The notes: generated by a model from the letters alone, not told the origin. 64,000 nt of DNA from Pelagomonas calceolata (GCA_918797485.1 CAKKNE010000004.1:496001-560000); one strand, 5' to 3'. Positions 18,631 through 28,460 are shown, numbered from the stretch's first letter. A program made the numbers and translations.

Positions 18631-19635
18631 ATGAACCGGGGCCCAATGACTGCCCGACGCTTGGCGCTGCTGCTCTGCGCCGCCCTGGCCGACGACGCGA
18701 CGGTCTCCGTCCTCCTCGACATCAATGGGGCGAAGCAGCCTTTGGTCATCCCAACCAGCGGCGCCGTCGACGCGACGGTGGCCGAATTCGCGGCCAGGCA
18801 CCAGCTCGACGGTGGCATGGGCTGCGCGGACCGCGCCTGCGTCGAGAACGCATTGAGAAGGCGCGCCAACGAGGCGGTGGCCGACGCGCGATTACCAAGG
18901 GCGCGCTGCCGCAACGAGCCTTGTGGTAGTGTCGCCACCGCACTAGACGCGCACGGCTCGAACAAGTGCGTGAACGGTCTCGGGAGCTTGTACGACGTGT
19001 TGTTACCCCCGTCGGTGCGGGAGCGGGCCACCGCTATTCTAGAAGTGGGCGTTGGCTCGCTCGACGACGCGCAACCGTCGTCGATGGCGCGCGAAGTGTC
19101 GGAAGGTCGTCTTCGGACGGACGCGGACGTCGAACTGTATGCTGAGAGGGAGCGGCGGCCCAAACCGGAAGGCGTCCGGTGCGTCGCCGAGTACTGCGTC
19201 GGGGCTTCGTTACGAGCCTGGGCCGAGCTCTTCCCGAACGCGACGATAACGGGATTGGACCCGGCCGACGACGCGGCGGCGCTGAACGGGTTACATGAGC
19301 GCATTCGGGTCATAACGTGCGACTCGCGCGACGACTCTTGTGTGGCGAAGTTGGGTTCGTATGATTTCATCGTCGACGACGGGCACCACTCGCTCGACGC
19401 CCAGCGTCGCACACTAAAGACGCTCTGGCCCTTCGTAAAGCCGGGCGGCTTGTATGTTATTGAGGACGTCGCCGACTGGGGCGAGCGGCTCGTCGCGGAC
19501 CGGGCCTACCTATCAAAAATCGTCGGACGGGAGACGCCGTACTTCTTCCTCGAGGCGCTGCGGTCGCAGACGGCGACGTCGTCCTGGCCCGGTGTACCAA
19601 AGATGGGGGCTCTGGTTTTTAGGCGGCCCGAGTAG
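18631..19635 (+). CDS. secretory class I methyltransferase-like protein
   Basis: 334 residues from ATG 18631; a second ATG at residue 6 would place the hydrophobic stretch ARRLALLLCAALA at the very N-terminus, so a signal peptide is likely. The C-terminal half has a Rossmann methyltransferase core of the family-24 / cephalosporin hydroxylase type: GVRCVAEYCVGASLRAWAEL, ATITGLDPADD (acidic end of strand 2), YDFIVDDGHHSLDAQ, then WPFVKPGGLYVIEDVADWG. The S-adenosylmethionine loop is not the usual GxGxG, so activity is uncertain. Substrate unknown. Confidence 0.65.
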   Translation: MNRGPMTARRLALLLCAALADDATVSVLLDINGAKQPLVIPTSGAVDATVAEFAARHQLDGGMGCADRACVENALRRRANEAVADARLPRARCRNEPCGSVATALDAHGSNKCVNGLGSLYDVLLPPSVRERATAILEVGVGSLDDAQPSSMAREVSEGRLRTDADVELYAERERRPKPEGVRCVAEYCVGASLRAWAELFPNATITGLDPADDAAALNGLHERIRVITCDSRDDSCVAKLGSYDFIVDDGHHSLDAQRRTLKTLWPFVKPGGLYVIEDVADWGERLVADRAYLSKIVGRETPYFFLEALRSQTATSSWPGVPKMGALVFRRPE

Positions 19636-19644
19636 TGTTGTATG

Positions 19645-20238
19645 TTAACGTTTAGTTGCTATGAGCAGATCCCCTCGCACGTCGCGCTGCACGCGCAGGT
19701 CGTCGTCGAGGTAGAGCAGGTCGCCCCAGCCCTTGCCCACGGGCGGGAGCGGTATATCGTAACCCCGCCACCGCAGCGAACAGCTCGAGAAGGCGAAGTT
19801 GAAGCGCGCGCCGCTCGCGTCGGCCGCGTCGGGCTCGATCGTGGAGCCGACGAAGAGCCTGCTGTCGTTGTCGAAGAGCACTAAGTTTTCGAGCCGGCCA
19901 TTCGCGACGTCGATGGTCTGCTCGACGCCAGTACACGGCCCGGCCGCGAAGAGCCCCTTCTCGACCGCAAACAGCAGCTCGCTCTCGGTCGTCCAGAGCA
20001 GTTTCCAGTTGCCCGAGAATTTGGGCGACTCTGCCGGCCGCGGCGTGGGATTAATTGATGCGAGCTGATCTATCAAGCCATCCAAACGATCCCTGTCGAT
20101 CGGGTTGGCGCCGTAATTGCTGCCAGTGCACAGGTCGAGGAGCTGCTGCTTTGGAGTGCTACTTTTGGGCGCGAAAAAAGCTTGCAGCGCGGCAGCCTGG
20201 GTAAGAAGGAGTGCCACGCCCCATCTCTGGTGCATCAT
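19645..20238 (-). CDS. plastid lipid-associated protein (PAP/fibrillin)
   Basis: 197 residues. The presequence MMHQRWGVALLLTQAAALQA followed by FFAPKS matches the A-x-A/F bipartite targeting signal of secondary red plastids. The mature part has the fibrillin signatures FSGNWKLLWTTESE and GWGDLLYLDDDLRVQRDVRG, with the closing LLIAT strand. Fibrillins coat plastoglobules and protect thylakoid lipids. It fits functionally with the antenna gene in this window, although the two are not adjacent. The stop lies 9 bp from that of the methyltransferase gene. Confidence 0.85.
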   Translation of the reverse strand: MMHQRWGVALLLTQAAALQAFFAPKSSTPKQQLLDLCTGSNYGANPIDRDRLDGLIDQLASINPTPRPAESPKFSGNWKLLWTTESELLFAVEKGLFAAGPCTGVEQTIDVANGRLENLVLFDNDSRLFVGSTIEPDAADASGARFNFAFSSCSLRWRGYDIPLPPVGKGWGDLLYLDDDLRVQRDVRGDLLIATKR

Positions 20239-20278
20239 TGCTGCCTCTCAGCCGTGTTTTAGGCCCTCGACGCTGTTT

Positions 20279-20302
20279 GCTAGTGTCTTACTGGTCGCTA
20301 GC
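20279..20302. promoter_or_regulatory. 24-bp palindromic promoter motif
   Basis: Arms GCTAGTG and CGCTAGC with core TGTCTTAC. It lies in the 244-bp divergent promoter, 41 bp before the fibrillin ATG and 181 bp before the DUF1997-like ATG. Confidence 0.6.
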
Positions 20303-20482
20303 TAATTCGCCACGGGTGCAGCCTTAAAAGCCGCCATACTGCGCACATAGGAGCTTAACCGTCACGTGCGCCGCTGCATCAACACTGCCTGCGCCTGTGC
20401 CACGGGTGCATCCACATTTTTCGACATCTCGTGCTCGCGAACAGCGAAAAACTGCGTGTCACACTGCAACCACGCCCTAGTT

Positions 20483-21196
20483 ATGCGAAAGATGCGAAAC
20501 CGCGCGCGGCAGTTGTTTCATGTATTGCTGCTAGCGCCGTGCATTGCTTTGGGCGGCATAAAAACGAATTTTGAAAGAATAGGACTGCGGCGGATCAAGT
20601 TCGGCGGCACGTTCCAGCTACGAGAACCGTTTCGGGGCGTGCGCGCGGGCCGCGCCGCGGACTACCTCTCGGATCCGTTGAGGGTCATCGCGGCGGCGTG
20701 GCCGCCTCATTTGATCAAGGGGCCCACGGTTAGAGATGATGGTGTCCTCGACTACGACCTGGAGCAGGAGACGATCAACTTCGCCGGGTTACTTACTGTT
20801 GATGGGACTGTCGACATGGAAGTGAGGCAAAGCCCTCGGGGCGGTGTCACGCTCACGTCCAAGAAACTGCGCAGCGTCGCGAAGCTGTCGAACGGCCAAT
20901 CTGTGGACGTGCCCATCGACTTCGAGCTGGAGGGGCGCCTCGACCCGCAATCAATTGATCCGAACGCGTCGGCGGCGATACGGGGCGAATTTACGTTCTC
21001 CGTGGCCGCCGACTTGGTCGGTCCGTTGTTGCTGCTGCCGTCGCCTGCGTTAAAAGCGGCGGCGGTGGCCGTGAACCGGCAGCTCGACCTGGGCGGGCGG
21101 TTCACGCGCGGGATCCTCGGGAAGTACCCGGCGTGGGCGCGCGCGAACCCGATACCTCGGCCGGGCGCTGCGAAGGAGTCTTCTTCGGCGGATTAG
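20483..21196 (+). CDS. DUF1997-like protein, probably organelle-targeted
   Basis: 237 residues from ATG 20483; upstream in-frame codons lack an ATG. A basic and hydrophobic N-terminus (MRKMRNRARQLFHVLLLAPC) looks like a targeting signal. The body follows the layout of DUF1997 proteins of plants and algae: FQLREPF, an YLSDPLRVIAA helix, a strand DGVLDYDLEQETINFAGLLT, VDMEV, then GEFTFSVAADLVGPLLLLPS and a closing amphipathic helix. The family lacks a firm biochemical role and is mostly plastid. Family assignment is moderate. Confidence 0.6.
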   Translation: MRKMRNRARQLFHVLLLAPCIALGGIKTNFERIGLRRIKFGGTFQLREPFRGVRAGRAADYLSDPLRVIAAAWPPHLIKGPTVRDDGVLDYDLEQETINFAGLLTVDGTVDMEVRQSPRGGVTLTSKKLRSVAKLSNGQSVDVPIDFELEGRLDPQSIDPNASAAIRGEFTFSVAADLVGPLLLLPSPALKAAAVAVNRQLDLGGRFTRGILGKYPAWARANPIPRPGAAKESSSAD

Positions 21197-21385
21197 TTGT
21201 GTAACTGAATAGTTGTGTCAAGATGTGTCGCACGATGCACTCGTTCAATTCGAAAGGCTAGTGGGTGTGAGACGCCAATAATCAAACTGCGCAGTCCACG
21301 GGGCCCCAGCTGCCGTATAAATGCTCCTTCGCAGCGGTTGATTGGCCTGACGCAGCGCGGCAGCACCCGCGACGCGGCGCGCGCG

Positions 21386-23077
21386 ATGGCGCAGACTCCT
21401 AGGGCCCGCGGCGCCCACAATGCAGCCCAGACTGTGACACCCGCCTCCGGCCCTTTGCCGTCGTCTGACCGCGACGGCATGCCTCCGCCCCCGGCCCGGA
21501 CGCCCGCGGCAGCCGCCCTGCCGCGGCGCGGCGTGCGGCAGCCGCCCGCGGTTACACCGGATGTGACCACCGAGCCGCCGAGCCGGGGTACTCCGCCGCC
21601 GTCGCCGGCCGCGACGCCTGCTGCATCTACGGACGCGCTGCCGCCGCCGCCCGCATTGACGTCCGCACCGGCGCCGCGCGGCGTCAAGCGCCCGCGCGCG
21701 GCCGACGCGTCGAACGGTCGCAAGCGCCCTCGCGCCGTGACGCCCCGCGATCGCTTCGTGGGATCGCGGCTCGACGACGCCGGCGAGGCCTACCGCGCGC
21801 ACACCGCGCTCGCGCTCGCGCCGAAGACCGGTGCCCAGCCGGTGCTGAACGCGTCGCTACGCAGCTCGTTGCTGCCGCGGCGGACGGGTACGCGGTTCCT
21901 GTCCTTTGGATCCGACCGAGCGGCGGCGCCCGAGACCGACTCTGCGGCTGCGGAACGGACGCTGGCCGTGGCGCGCTCTGCGACGTCCACGACGGCGACC
22001 CGCTGGCAGGGCATGAGATTCGAGCGGTGCCTGGACATACCCGATGTCCGCGACGACTTCTATTCCCAGCTGGTGGACTGGTCATCGCGCGGCGATCGCC
22101 TGGCCGTGGCACTGGGAACGTCTATGTACGTGACAAATGCCATAGCCCCTGGACGTGGCCTCCAAACAGAAGTCTGGGAATATCCGTCGAGCATCGACGT
22201 CGCGTCGGTCGCGTGGGCGCCCGGGTCCAACCACGTCGCGGTGGGCTACACCGATGGGTTAATAAACATCGTCGACGTGGCGACCGGCGTGGAAGTACGA
22301 AAATTCGAATTTGACCACAACGAACACGTGGGGGCTCTCCACTGGAACCCGCTTACTCGATGCCTGACGAGCGGGTCGCGGGACAAGTGTATTTGCGATT
22401 TCGATGTGCGGGCACCCTCGGCCACCACGACCTATCGCCTGGGGCACGACGGCGAGGTGTGCGGGCTGCGGTGGCGCGACGACGGTAACCTTTTGGCGTC
22501 CGGTGGTAATGATAATGCGCTCCTCATCTGGGACCTGCGCCGCGCGACGTCGCCGTGCCACGCGATGCCCCGCGGGCACCGCGCCGCGGTCAAGGCGCTC
22601 GCCTGGTCTCCGACGCGGCGCGACGTGCTGGCCTCGGGCGGTGGTACGGCTTGCAAGCGGATCCGATTGTGGAATTCCGTTAGCGGTGCGTCGCTGGCGT
22701 CATGCCACGCGGGCGGTCAGGTGACGGGCCTGGCGTGGGGACCGCAGGGCACCCCCGAGCTCGTTGCGTCGACCGGATTCGATCAGCCCGGTATCCGCGC
22801 CTACAGCTGGTCGATGGCTGTAGGCGGCCGCCTCGACTGCGTTGCGACTTTGGGGCGGCCGGCCATACCGCGTACCCAGATCGGCGAACGTTGGTTGGGG
22901 CTCGTGGCGTCACCCGACCGCACGCGGGTCGCCGCGACGTGTATGGGCGAGACCATTCTCATCTGGAAACTCTTCGACACGCCGTCCAGAAGGAAGGGCG
23001 CTTTTGCGAATCTGCGTCGCGATGTTCGGCGCTGGGACGGCGTCTTCGGCGGCGGGCCGGGCCAAGTCCTTCGATAG
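21386..23077 (+). CDS. CDC20/CDH1-type activator of the anaphase-promoting complex
   Basis: 563 residues from ATG 21386, with a TATA-like GTATAAAT about 70 bp upstream. Residues 1-120 are Pro/Ala/Arg-rich. The conserved DRFVGSR at 122-128 corresponds to the DRFIPxR motif of CDC20/CDH1. The WD40 propeller begins with DDFYSQLVDWSSRGDRLAVAL, contains SGSRDKCICDFD, SGGNDNALLIWD and the family signature GGGTACKRIRLWN. It ends in Leu-Arg rather than the usual Ile-Arg tail that docks on the APC/C. This protein recruits cell-cycle substrates for ubiquitination. I cannot separate CDC20 from CDH1 by sequence alone. Confidence 0.88.
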   Translation: MAQTPRARGAHNAAQTVTPASGPLPSSDRDGMPPPPARTPAAAALPRRGVRQPPAVTPDVTTEPPSRGTPPPSPAATPAASTDALPPPPALTSAPAPRGVKRPRAADASNGRKRPRAVTPRDRFVGSRLDDAGEAYRAHTALALAPKTGAQPVLNASLRSSLLPRRTGTRFLSFGSDRAAAPETDSAAAERTLAVARSATSTTATRWQGMRFERCLDIPDVRDDFYSQLVDWSSRGDRLAVALGTSMYVTNAIAPGRGLQTEVWEYPSSIDVASVAWAPGSNHVAVGYTDGLINIVDVATGVEVRKFEFDHNEHVGALHWNPLTRCLTSGSRDKCICDFDVRAPSATTTYRLGHDGEVCGLRWRDDGNLLASGGNDNALLIWDLRRATSPCHAMPRGHRAAVKALAWSPTRRDVLASGGGTACKRIRLWNSVSGASLASCHAGGQVTGLAWGPQGTPELVASTGFDQPGIRAYSWSMAVGGRLDCVATLGRPAIPRTQIGERWLGLVASPDRTRVAATCMGETILIWKLFDTPSRRKGAFANLRRDVRRWDGVFGGGPGQVLR

Positions 23078-23080
23078 GTG

Positions 23081-23200
23081 TAATGTGTGAAAGAAGTATC
23101 AACAACACTAGCTTAGTCCGACGGCGGAGGCGGCGGCGTCGCGTCGACGACGCTGATCGACGCGTTCCGCTGCGCGCGCAATGCCGGCCTCGCCGCGCGA
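23081..23200. repeat. duplicated 3' end of the C2-like gene at 27175
   Basis: The 27 bp at 23081-23107 match 27141-27167. The following minus-strand frame (stop at 23113-23115) encodes the same C-terminus, ARPALRAQRNASISVVDATP. The five base differences I compared in this shared tail are silent on the minus strand. Upstream of ARPAL the similarity stops abruptly beside a CAG. It may be the last exon of a paralogue or a fragment. Confidence 0.65.
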
Positions 23201-23579
23201 CTGCTCGAGGTCAAAGGAGACCTTCCGTCTCAGGACGAGCTCTTCGGCCGGCTCGATGTAGAGTCGCGGGCTACCGCCGAGTTGGGCGCGGAGACCATGC
23301 GGGACGGCATCCACACGTGGCTCGGCTCGCACCCGCAGGTCGTCCTGCTGGACAAGGACAACAAGCCCTTCTCGTGCGAAGATCCAAAAGCGGCCGTCGC
23401 CGAGATCCTCGCCATGCCCAAGTCGGGGGCGTTGGCGTTTTCGAGTTACAACGGCTCGGAGGAGCTCTACAAGGACTGGGCGAGGCAAGCGCGCGGCCGA
23501 GTCTTCGAAACACGTCGCCGTCGCCTTCGGAGCGCTCGTGAGAGAGATCCGCCGCCCGTGGTTCGTTTCGCGCCTGAGA
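23117..23579 (+). pseudogene. coding-like stretch with a frame break
   Basis: A plus-strand frame without ATG runs from about 23117 and reads protein-like between 23190 and 23490 (TMRDGIHTWLGSHPQVVLLD, SGALAFSSYNGSEELYKDWA). Near 23485 the likely coding frame shifts by one base to AESSKHVAVAFGALVREI. This second part ends at 23579 with AGA|GTAAGT, a strong splice donor. A 51-bp intron (23580-23630, ending CATGCAG) would join it in phase to the next gene. Its 5' part overlaps the duplicated tail on the other strand. It may be a broken gene, or one with a sequencing error. No family is recognised. Confidence 0.35.
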
Positions 23580-23624
23580 GTAAGTTCGCTTCGCTTTTCC
23601 CTGAAGTTGACCTTGAACTTCAAC

Positions 23625-24002
23625 ATGCAGGCCAGAAGAAGCTACGGCGGCGGCCACTTCGGCCACCGCTCCCTCGCAGGAAGCTTCAAGGACCACATCA
23701 ACAAGACCTACGGCTACAAGGGCATGTTCTTGGACATGGCCGTGAACGCGTACGGCGACCGGCTCTCCTTGAAGACCCTCGGGCAGCTCGTCGACGCCAA
23801 GTTCTTCCAGACCGACCACATCCTCAGCACGCTCTGCGACGACCCCGAGAACTTTTTCCTCATGCCCGCGCCCCTCAACGTCCGCTTCAACATCCAATCC
23901 TACCAGGATTTCAAGCGGACGTTCTGCGGCCCCGGCTGGGCCGCAGCCGTCTTTTTCGTTGAGAAGGCGATCGCGCTGCAGCGCCAGTACGGCAACTACT
24001 AA
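23625..24002 (+). CDS. small conserved-looking protein, unknown
   Basis: 125 residues from ATG 23625 (MQARRSYGGGHFGHRS), ending QRQYGNY. The composition is ordinary and the sequence has clear alternating hydrophobic pattern (GYKGMFLDMAVNAYGDRLS, LGQLVDAKFFQTDHILSTL), so it is likely real. It may instead be the last exon of a gene that includes the preceding stretch, in which case it would begin at 23631 after the 51-bp intron. I do not recognise the family. Confidence 0.55.
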   Translation: MQARRSYGGGHFGHRSLAGSFKDHINKTYGYKGMFLDMAVNAYGDRLSLKTLGQLVDAKFFQTDHILSTLCDDPENFFLMPAPLNVRFNIQSYQDFKRTFCGPGWAAAVFFVEKAIALQRQYGNY

Positions 24003-25145
24003 CTTTCTAAGCATTATTGGTCTCTCACATGTAACCCGGGGCGCGCGGCGCATTTGCTCGAGCTCCGCCCAGTAAAAATGCGCACGACGCGCGGCGTTCG
24101 CGCCCGAGGATGCCGAGCCGCAATCAGAGCACCGCTGTGGCCTGTTAGCTGTGACGCTGGCGGTCGACTACAAGTAGGAGGCCGTCAGGTGGCGCTCGAC
24201 TTGCTGGTCGAGCTGGAGATAGTGAAAGCGAGAGATCGCGTCAACTCGCCTAGGCGCAGCCCAACGGACGAGGCCCGGAGGTACTGGCGACGCGTGCGGC
24301 CGCCGTATTGGTGCGGTCGCGGCCGCAGCGCCCGTTCTCCCGTCGTCGCGTTCCCGAGACGCGGCCAAACGCTCGATGAGGTGCGCGGAGCCCTTTTGCC
24401 TTGGTGGCGGCGCACGCACGGCGACGCCGTCACGCAGTCAACGTGCTGCTCTGCGGTGCGCCCGGCGGCCATCAGCATTCTCGTTCCTCGCTGCTTACCG
24501 GCTCTCGATGGTCACTGTTAATGGCGCGCGCCACTGGTTGATAGCGTCTGTGGCCGTGCCGCACCGATCGTCCGTCAGTAGCGCTGCGGCAAGAGGCTGC
24601 AACAGCAGCCCTGCCGTCCAGCACAGCTCTTTTTGTGGCAGGTTATTTGTGTAAATGAGGGCGTCAAAGCGAGTAGTTGGTATGTGAGCGACGTCAGCGC
24701 GAACTTTCGCTGCTCCAATCGACCGCTAAGGGCACGGAGGACGCCACGATCGAATGGCTGTGTAAAACCCGGCACATCCGAACGCGGTCTTTGAGGCGTG
24801 CATTCATCCCAAAAGAGCGCGTGCACGGCTAGCAGAGAGCGCTGGACGGTCGCGAGCGGGGTGCGGCCTTTGGTTTTTGGCATTTTGGCCAGTGCAAAAC
24901 GGGCATCACAGGAAGCCGCTGCTAGCACGGTTGACGAACCTGGACCGGTCAGCACACATTTGGACACAGCTGTAGCCGTCCGCATTGCAAGCGTGGCAAT
25001 CGAGGCCGCATAGGCTGCATTCATTCAAAGCCTGCTTTTGTGCCAGCGCCAAATTGCCGGACAGCCGTCAAGCGGTGCACGCATCGCTCGTATATAAGCA
25101 CTTCTCGCCAGCAGCGGCCCGCTCGTCGCTAAAGCGCTAGCCACG
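24003..25145. other. gene-poor stretch before the 25-kb gene
   Basis: 1.1 kb with more AT and less codon bias than its surroundings. Frames on both strands are short or overlap without preference. The only notable frame is the one at 24575-25024. A clean TATATAA at 25092-25098 lies 48 bp before the ATG of the next gene and is a good core-promoter candidate. Confidence 0.5.
24575..25024 (-). pseudogene. possible relic of a pogo/DDE-1 transposase
   Basis: 149-codon frame from an ATG. The segment LLAVHALFWDECTP followed by PGFTQPFDRGVLRALSGRL recalls the LQPLDxGV motif late in DDE-1 (pogo/Tigger) transposases of plain DNA transposons. The N-terminal DNA-binding part and the acidic triad are not recognisable. 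I would treat it as a decayed fragment. A chance frame is the alternative. Confidence 0.25.
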
Positions 25146-26967
25146 ATGGCGGCAAAAGAACCCAAGCTGCAGGGCGCCGTGGAGGACGGCAAACCGCTGT
25201 TAATATTTATCGACGAGAACGACAAGACCGGTGCGAAAGCAGTGACGCTGAAAGAGCTGAACATAAAGATAGACGGCGTCTCGGACGACGCGAAAGTGCA
25301 GTTCCTCGTCGACGAACCGAAGGGGACGAAAAACTTTCAAGTACACTATGCCTTCGTCGGCGGGAAGGTACGACCATTAAAAACTTTAAGCACGTTCACG
25401 GTCCACGGCCACGCTAGATCTATACGCGGCTGGCGGGTCGATTTTAATTACGTCTCTCAAAAAAGACTGCACGGCACCGAAGAACAGACATGGTCAACAG
25501 GCCCATCGAACTGCGGCGCTGAGCTGCGATCCGACATCGAGGACCGCGACGAGAAGAGCGCGTTCGAGAAGGCCAAAAAATTAGTCGCTGGCTCTTCTCT
25601 TGCTCCTCGAGTCAAAGTGACTTGTGCGCGAGTGCGTTGTAGGGTCGTCAACGTCAACGGGCAACTCGCCTGCGACTTCACTGGCGAGGGCGACGACGCG
25701 TTGGAGGACGCCACGGCAAAAGCAGGGTGGCAGGCCTTGTGCAACGCCATCTCTTTTTTGGTACGCATGAAGACGAACAAGGTGTTCCTCGCCCTGTCTC
25801 CTGATCTGCAGCGGGACGCCACGTTAGCGTTGGAGGGCAAGCGCTACGACTACGCGACGTTTGAAGGCCACGGTCATGTGACGATGGCGGTCCCGCTGGG
25901 GACGCGCGTCGAGGAGAACGTGCAAGGAGTAGAGCAGTGGTACTACCGCGACGCGTCGGGCGACTGGAAGCCGGCCAACGACCGCGCCGACGCCGAGAAG
26001 AAGGCCCTGCTGAATCAGCGCGTCCAGGAGGAGGCCCGGAGGATCGAACAGCACAAGCAATTTGTCCAAGCCATCGACGCGGACCTAGGAGAATCGAACG
26101 CGGCCGCGACGCTGACGACGCTGCCGAACTGTTTTGCAAGCGTCGATCGACGACTCGGGCGCGGCTTCAACGCGGGGTCGTTTGTAGTCCTCGGCGACGC
26201 CCTACTGATAGTTAACTGCCTCCTACGTCGAGCGGGCTGTCCGACGCATTTCTTTGTGGGAGCACCGGGCGACACGCTGCACGAGCTTGCTTTATTGTGC
26301 GGAAACGGGGAGTGGGTGCCGCGGACGCTCTTTGATAGAATGACGGTTCTTTATCAAAAGTGCGCCGACGAGGAGCGGACGACGAACGTCAAGGCCATCG
26401 TGCGGTTCAACCAGGTCGCGACGGAGCAGGATCTGGACGTGGAGTTGTTTCAAGTGGTCTACAACCACCGGTGCGACGCCAAGCAGATCGGCGTGCTGCG
26501 CGAATGGGGCGGCTTTAAGACGGCGTTACTAGGGGAAGACTCGACGCGCGCGTCCGTTTACTGGACGCTGAATATAGTGAAGGCCGCCGCGGACCGGGAG
26601 CCGAACACGTTGACCATCAACCCGTTCGTTCAATACTTCTACGCGCTCGCGACCGGTAGACAGATGGCGTTTGGCATGGAGATGACGCGGCGCAAGGGCT
26701 TCCAGGCGTGGTTTGAGGCCAAGTACGGCGAGGGGACGACGCATAGGTACGGCGGCCCCGCTCCCCAGTCCTTTCCCGCGCCGGCGGCGGCGGGCATCGG
26801 CGGCGTGGCTGTGGCCGCGGCCGACCTCCCGCCCGAGATGGTGACGGCCGCGGCGAAGGTCCGGGGGATGCCGCGCGCGGATGCCGAGGCCTACGTCCAT
26901 CAGTTCATCGACGAGTTGCAGTCCAGCCTCCGGGCGTCCGCGGCGATCGCGCCCGCGGCGCTGGCGC

Positions 26968-27001
<34 letters not shown>

Positions 27002-27110
27002 GAAGGCTCCGAAGAAAGCGAAGAAGAAGCGCAAGTCCGCGCCCAAGGCTTCCAAGAGCGCCGCGGCGACGGCGACGGCTCCGAAGAAGTCGAAGAAGCG
27101 CGGCGCGTGA
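25146..27110 (+). CDS. large protein with basic Ala/Lys tail, unknown
   Basis: 654 residues from ATG 25146. Residues 1-540 are globular with mixed alpha/beta pattern; segments such as QNFVHYAF-like FQVHYAFVGGKVR, GWRVDFNYVSQKRL, LFDRMTVLYQKCADEE and YFYALATGRQMAFGMEMTRR give no family match that I know. The C-terminal 110 residues hold an Ala/Pro linker and a Lys/Ala tail (KKAKKKRKSAPKA) like histone H1 or nucleolar proteins, so nuclear binding to nucleic acid is likely by composition only. The promoter has a TATA box 48 bp upstream. It ends 64 bp from the convergent C2-like gene. Confidence 0.6.
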
Positions 27111-27174
27111 ACTTGGTAGGGGAGTCCTCCGCTGGGTTCGTAATGTGTGAAAGAAGTATCAACAACATAGTAGC

Positions 27175-27984
27175 TTAGGCAGCAGGAGGCGGCGGCGTCG
27201 CGTCCACGACGCTGATCGACGCGTTCCGCTGCGCCCGCAGCGCCGGCCGCGCCTGGACGGGCTGCACCGGTGCCGCGACGACCGTCGGGCGCCGCGCGGG
27301 CCGCATTTCCGGCAGCTCCATCTCCGTCGCGACGGCCGGTTCAAATAAAGGCGTCCGTTCGAGCGGCACCTCGTCGTCGCCGTCGCCGCACTCGTCGGCC
27401 GTGATCGTCTGCGCCGCCACAACGGCCGGCTCGAAGTCCGCGCGCGGCACGTGGCGCGGGTCCGGCGGCGTGTACCCGACTCTACAAGACAAGGTACCTC
27501 GGGGATCGACCTCTAAAACGCGAGCTGTGGAGGGCGCGAAGAAGTCCGTCTCCGCGTGGCCCAGGTCGACGTGCTCCGCCACGTACGACTGGCTTTCGAG
27601 GGAGATGATGATCCGCAGCGACTCGGGCGGGTAGCTCGCAGGAACGGCGACGCGAATCAGGCCGTGGCGGCCGCGGTCGCCCCACGTCGGCGTCGTGCCA
27701 CTGTCGTGGGCCACCGCACTTGCCGCTCGTCCTAAGTGTTCACCCGTGTCCCGGTGCGTCACGTCGACGATGGCCCGCACGTCCTGCACTCCGGTCCAAG
27801 TAGCGTCGACGAGATCCTCCGCTCGCAGGACGCGCACAGCGACCTCGGCGAAGCCCTGGCCTCTGGCTGTGCGAGCCGCATACCTCGCTCTTTGTTCTTC
27901 TTCTTCCTCCTCGTCTTCGACGGCTAATGCTACCGTAACGTACCCTGCGACGAGCATGCCGCCCAGTATTAGTACTTCGGCCAT
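27175..27984 (-). CDS. membrane-anchored C2-like protein
   Basis: 269 residues. Residues 3-20 (VLILGGMLVAGYVTVALAV) form a membrane anchor, followed by an acidic patch. Residues about 45-165 have the strand pattern of a C2 domain (AEVAVRVLRAEDLVD, DVRAIVDVTHRDTGEH, TPTWGDRGRHGLIRVAVP, LRIIISLESQSYVAEHVDLG). Anchor plus C2 suggests a lipid-binding protein of extended-synaptotagmin type, although the calcium-binding Asp set is incomplete. The rest is Pro/Ala-rich. The last 25 residues and 3' flank are duplicated at 23081-23200. Confidence 0.65.
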   Translation of the reverse strand: MAEVLILGGMLVAGYVTVALAVEDEEEEEEQRARYAARTARGQGFAEVAVRVLRAEDLVDATWTGVQDVRAIVDVTHRDTGEHLGRAASAVAHDSGTTPTWGDRGRHGLIRVAVPASYPPESLRIIISLESQSYVAEHVDLGHAETDFFAPSTARVLEVDPRGTLSCRVGYTPPDPRHVPRADFEPAVVAAQTITADECGDGDDEVPLERTPLFEPAVATEMELPEMRPARRPTVVAAPVQPVQARPALRAQRNASISVVDATPPPPAA

Positions 27985-28094
27985 GGTTTCGGCTACCAGG
28001 CAGCTCGCGGGCGGCGGCGGCGCGGCTGCTGCGCAGTTTTAGGGCGTGGCGTCGCCTGGCGCCTGCGAGAGCTGGCAGCCACTGCTCACCTCTT

Positions 28095-28460
28095 TTACTC
28101 GGCTGCGAGCGCGGCGTAAGCGATGTCGCAGCACACGAACGCGAATCGATCGCAATCGATCGCGGTGAACCGTGTGACAGCTTCCGGCTTCCCGACGGCT
28201 GGGAGATTAGGAGCTGTTTTTGCTCGATAGCCGCAGCAGCAGCCTCCGAGAGGAAGCCCCTGTTTCAGCGGCGACAGACGCGTGTAGGGACGCCATCGAG
28301 CTAGTTCACGACGCGTCGCAACGATCCTGGGCTCGTCCGGGATTAGCCGGCGTCTTAAACTAACCGCGGACGCGGGAGTCGGCGGGATGATCCCAGGGGC
28401 TCCGCCCACTAGTCCTAGCACCGTAACAACAAGAACAAGGGACGACCAGAAGCGAGCCAT
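28095..28460 (-). CDS. small secreted protein, unknown
   Basis: 121 residues from the ATG at 28460. The first 25 residues (MARFWSSLVLVVTVLGLVGG) form a clear signal peptide. The mature part has a GGCCCGYRAK cluster and two further Cys near the end (DCDRFAFVCCD), so disulfides are likely. No homologue is recognised. It starts 20 bp downstream of the stop of the MAM gene on the same strand. Confidence 0.5.
   Translation of the reverse strand: MARFWSSLVLVVTVLGLVGGAPGIIPPTPASAVSLRRRLIPDEPRIVATRRELARWRPYTRLSPLKQGLPLGGCCCGYRAKTAPNLPAVGKPEAVTRFTAIDCDRFAFVCCDIAYAALAAE

Noticed and set aside
23271-24053. 260-codon minus-strand frame
   Set aside because: Mirror of the plus-strand coding sequence; Arg/Val/Glu pattern typical of reversed codons.
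26070-26085. Match to the intron core inside the 25-kb gene
   Set aside because: It encodes QAIDAD in frame in a continuous protein; chance codon use.
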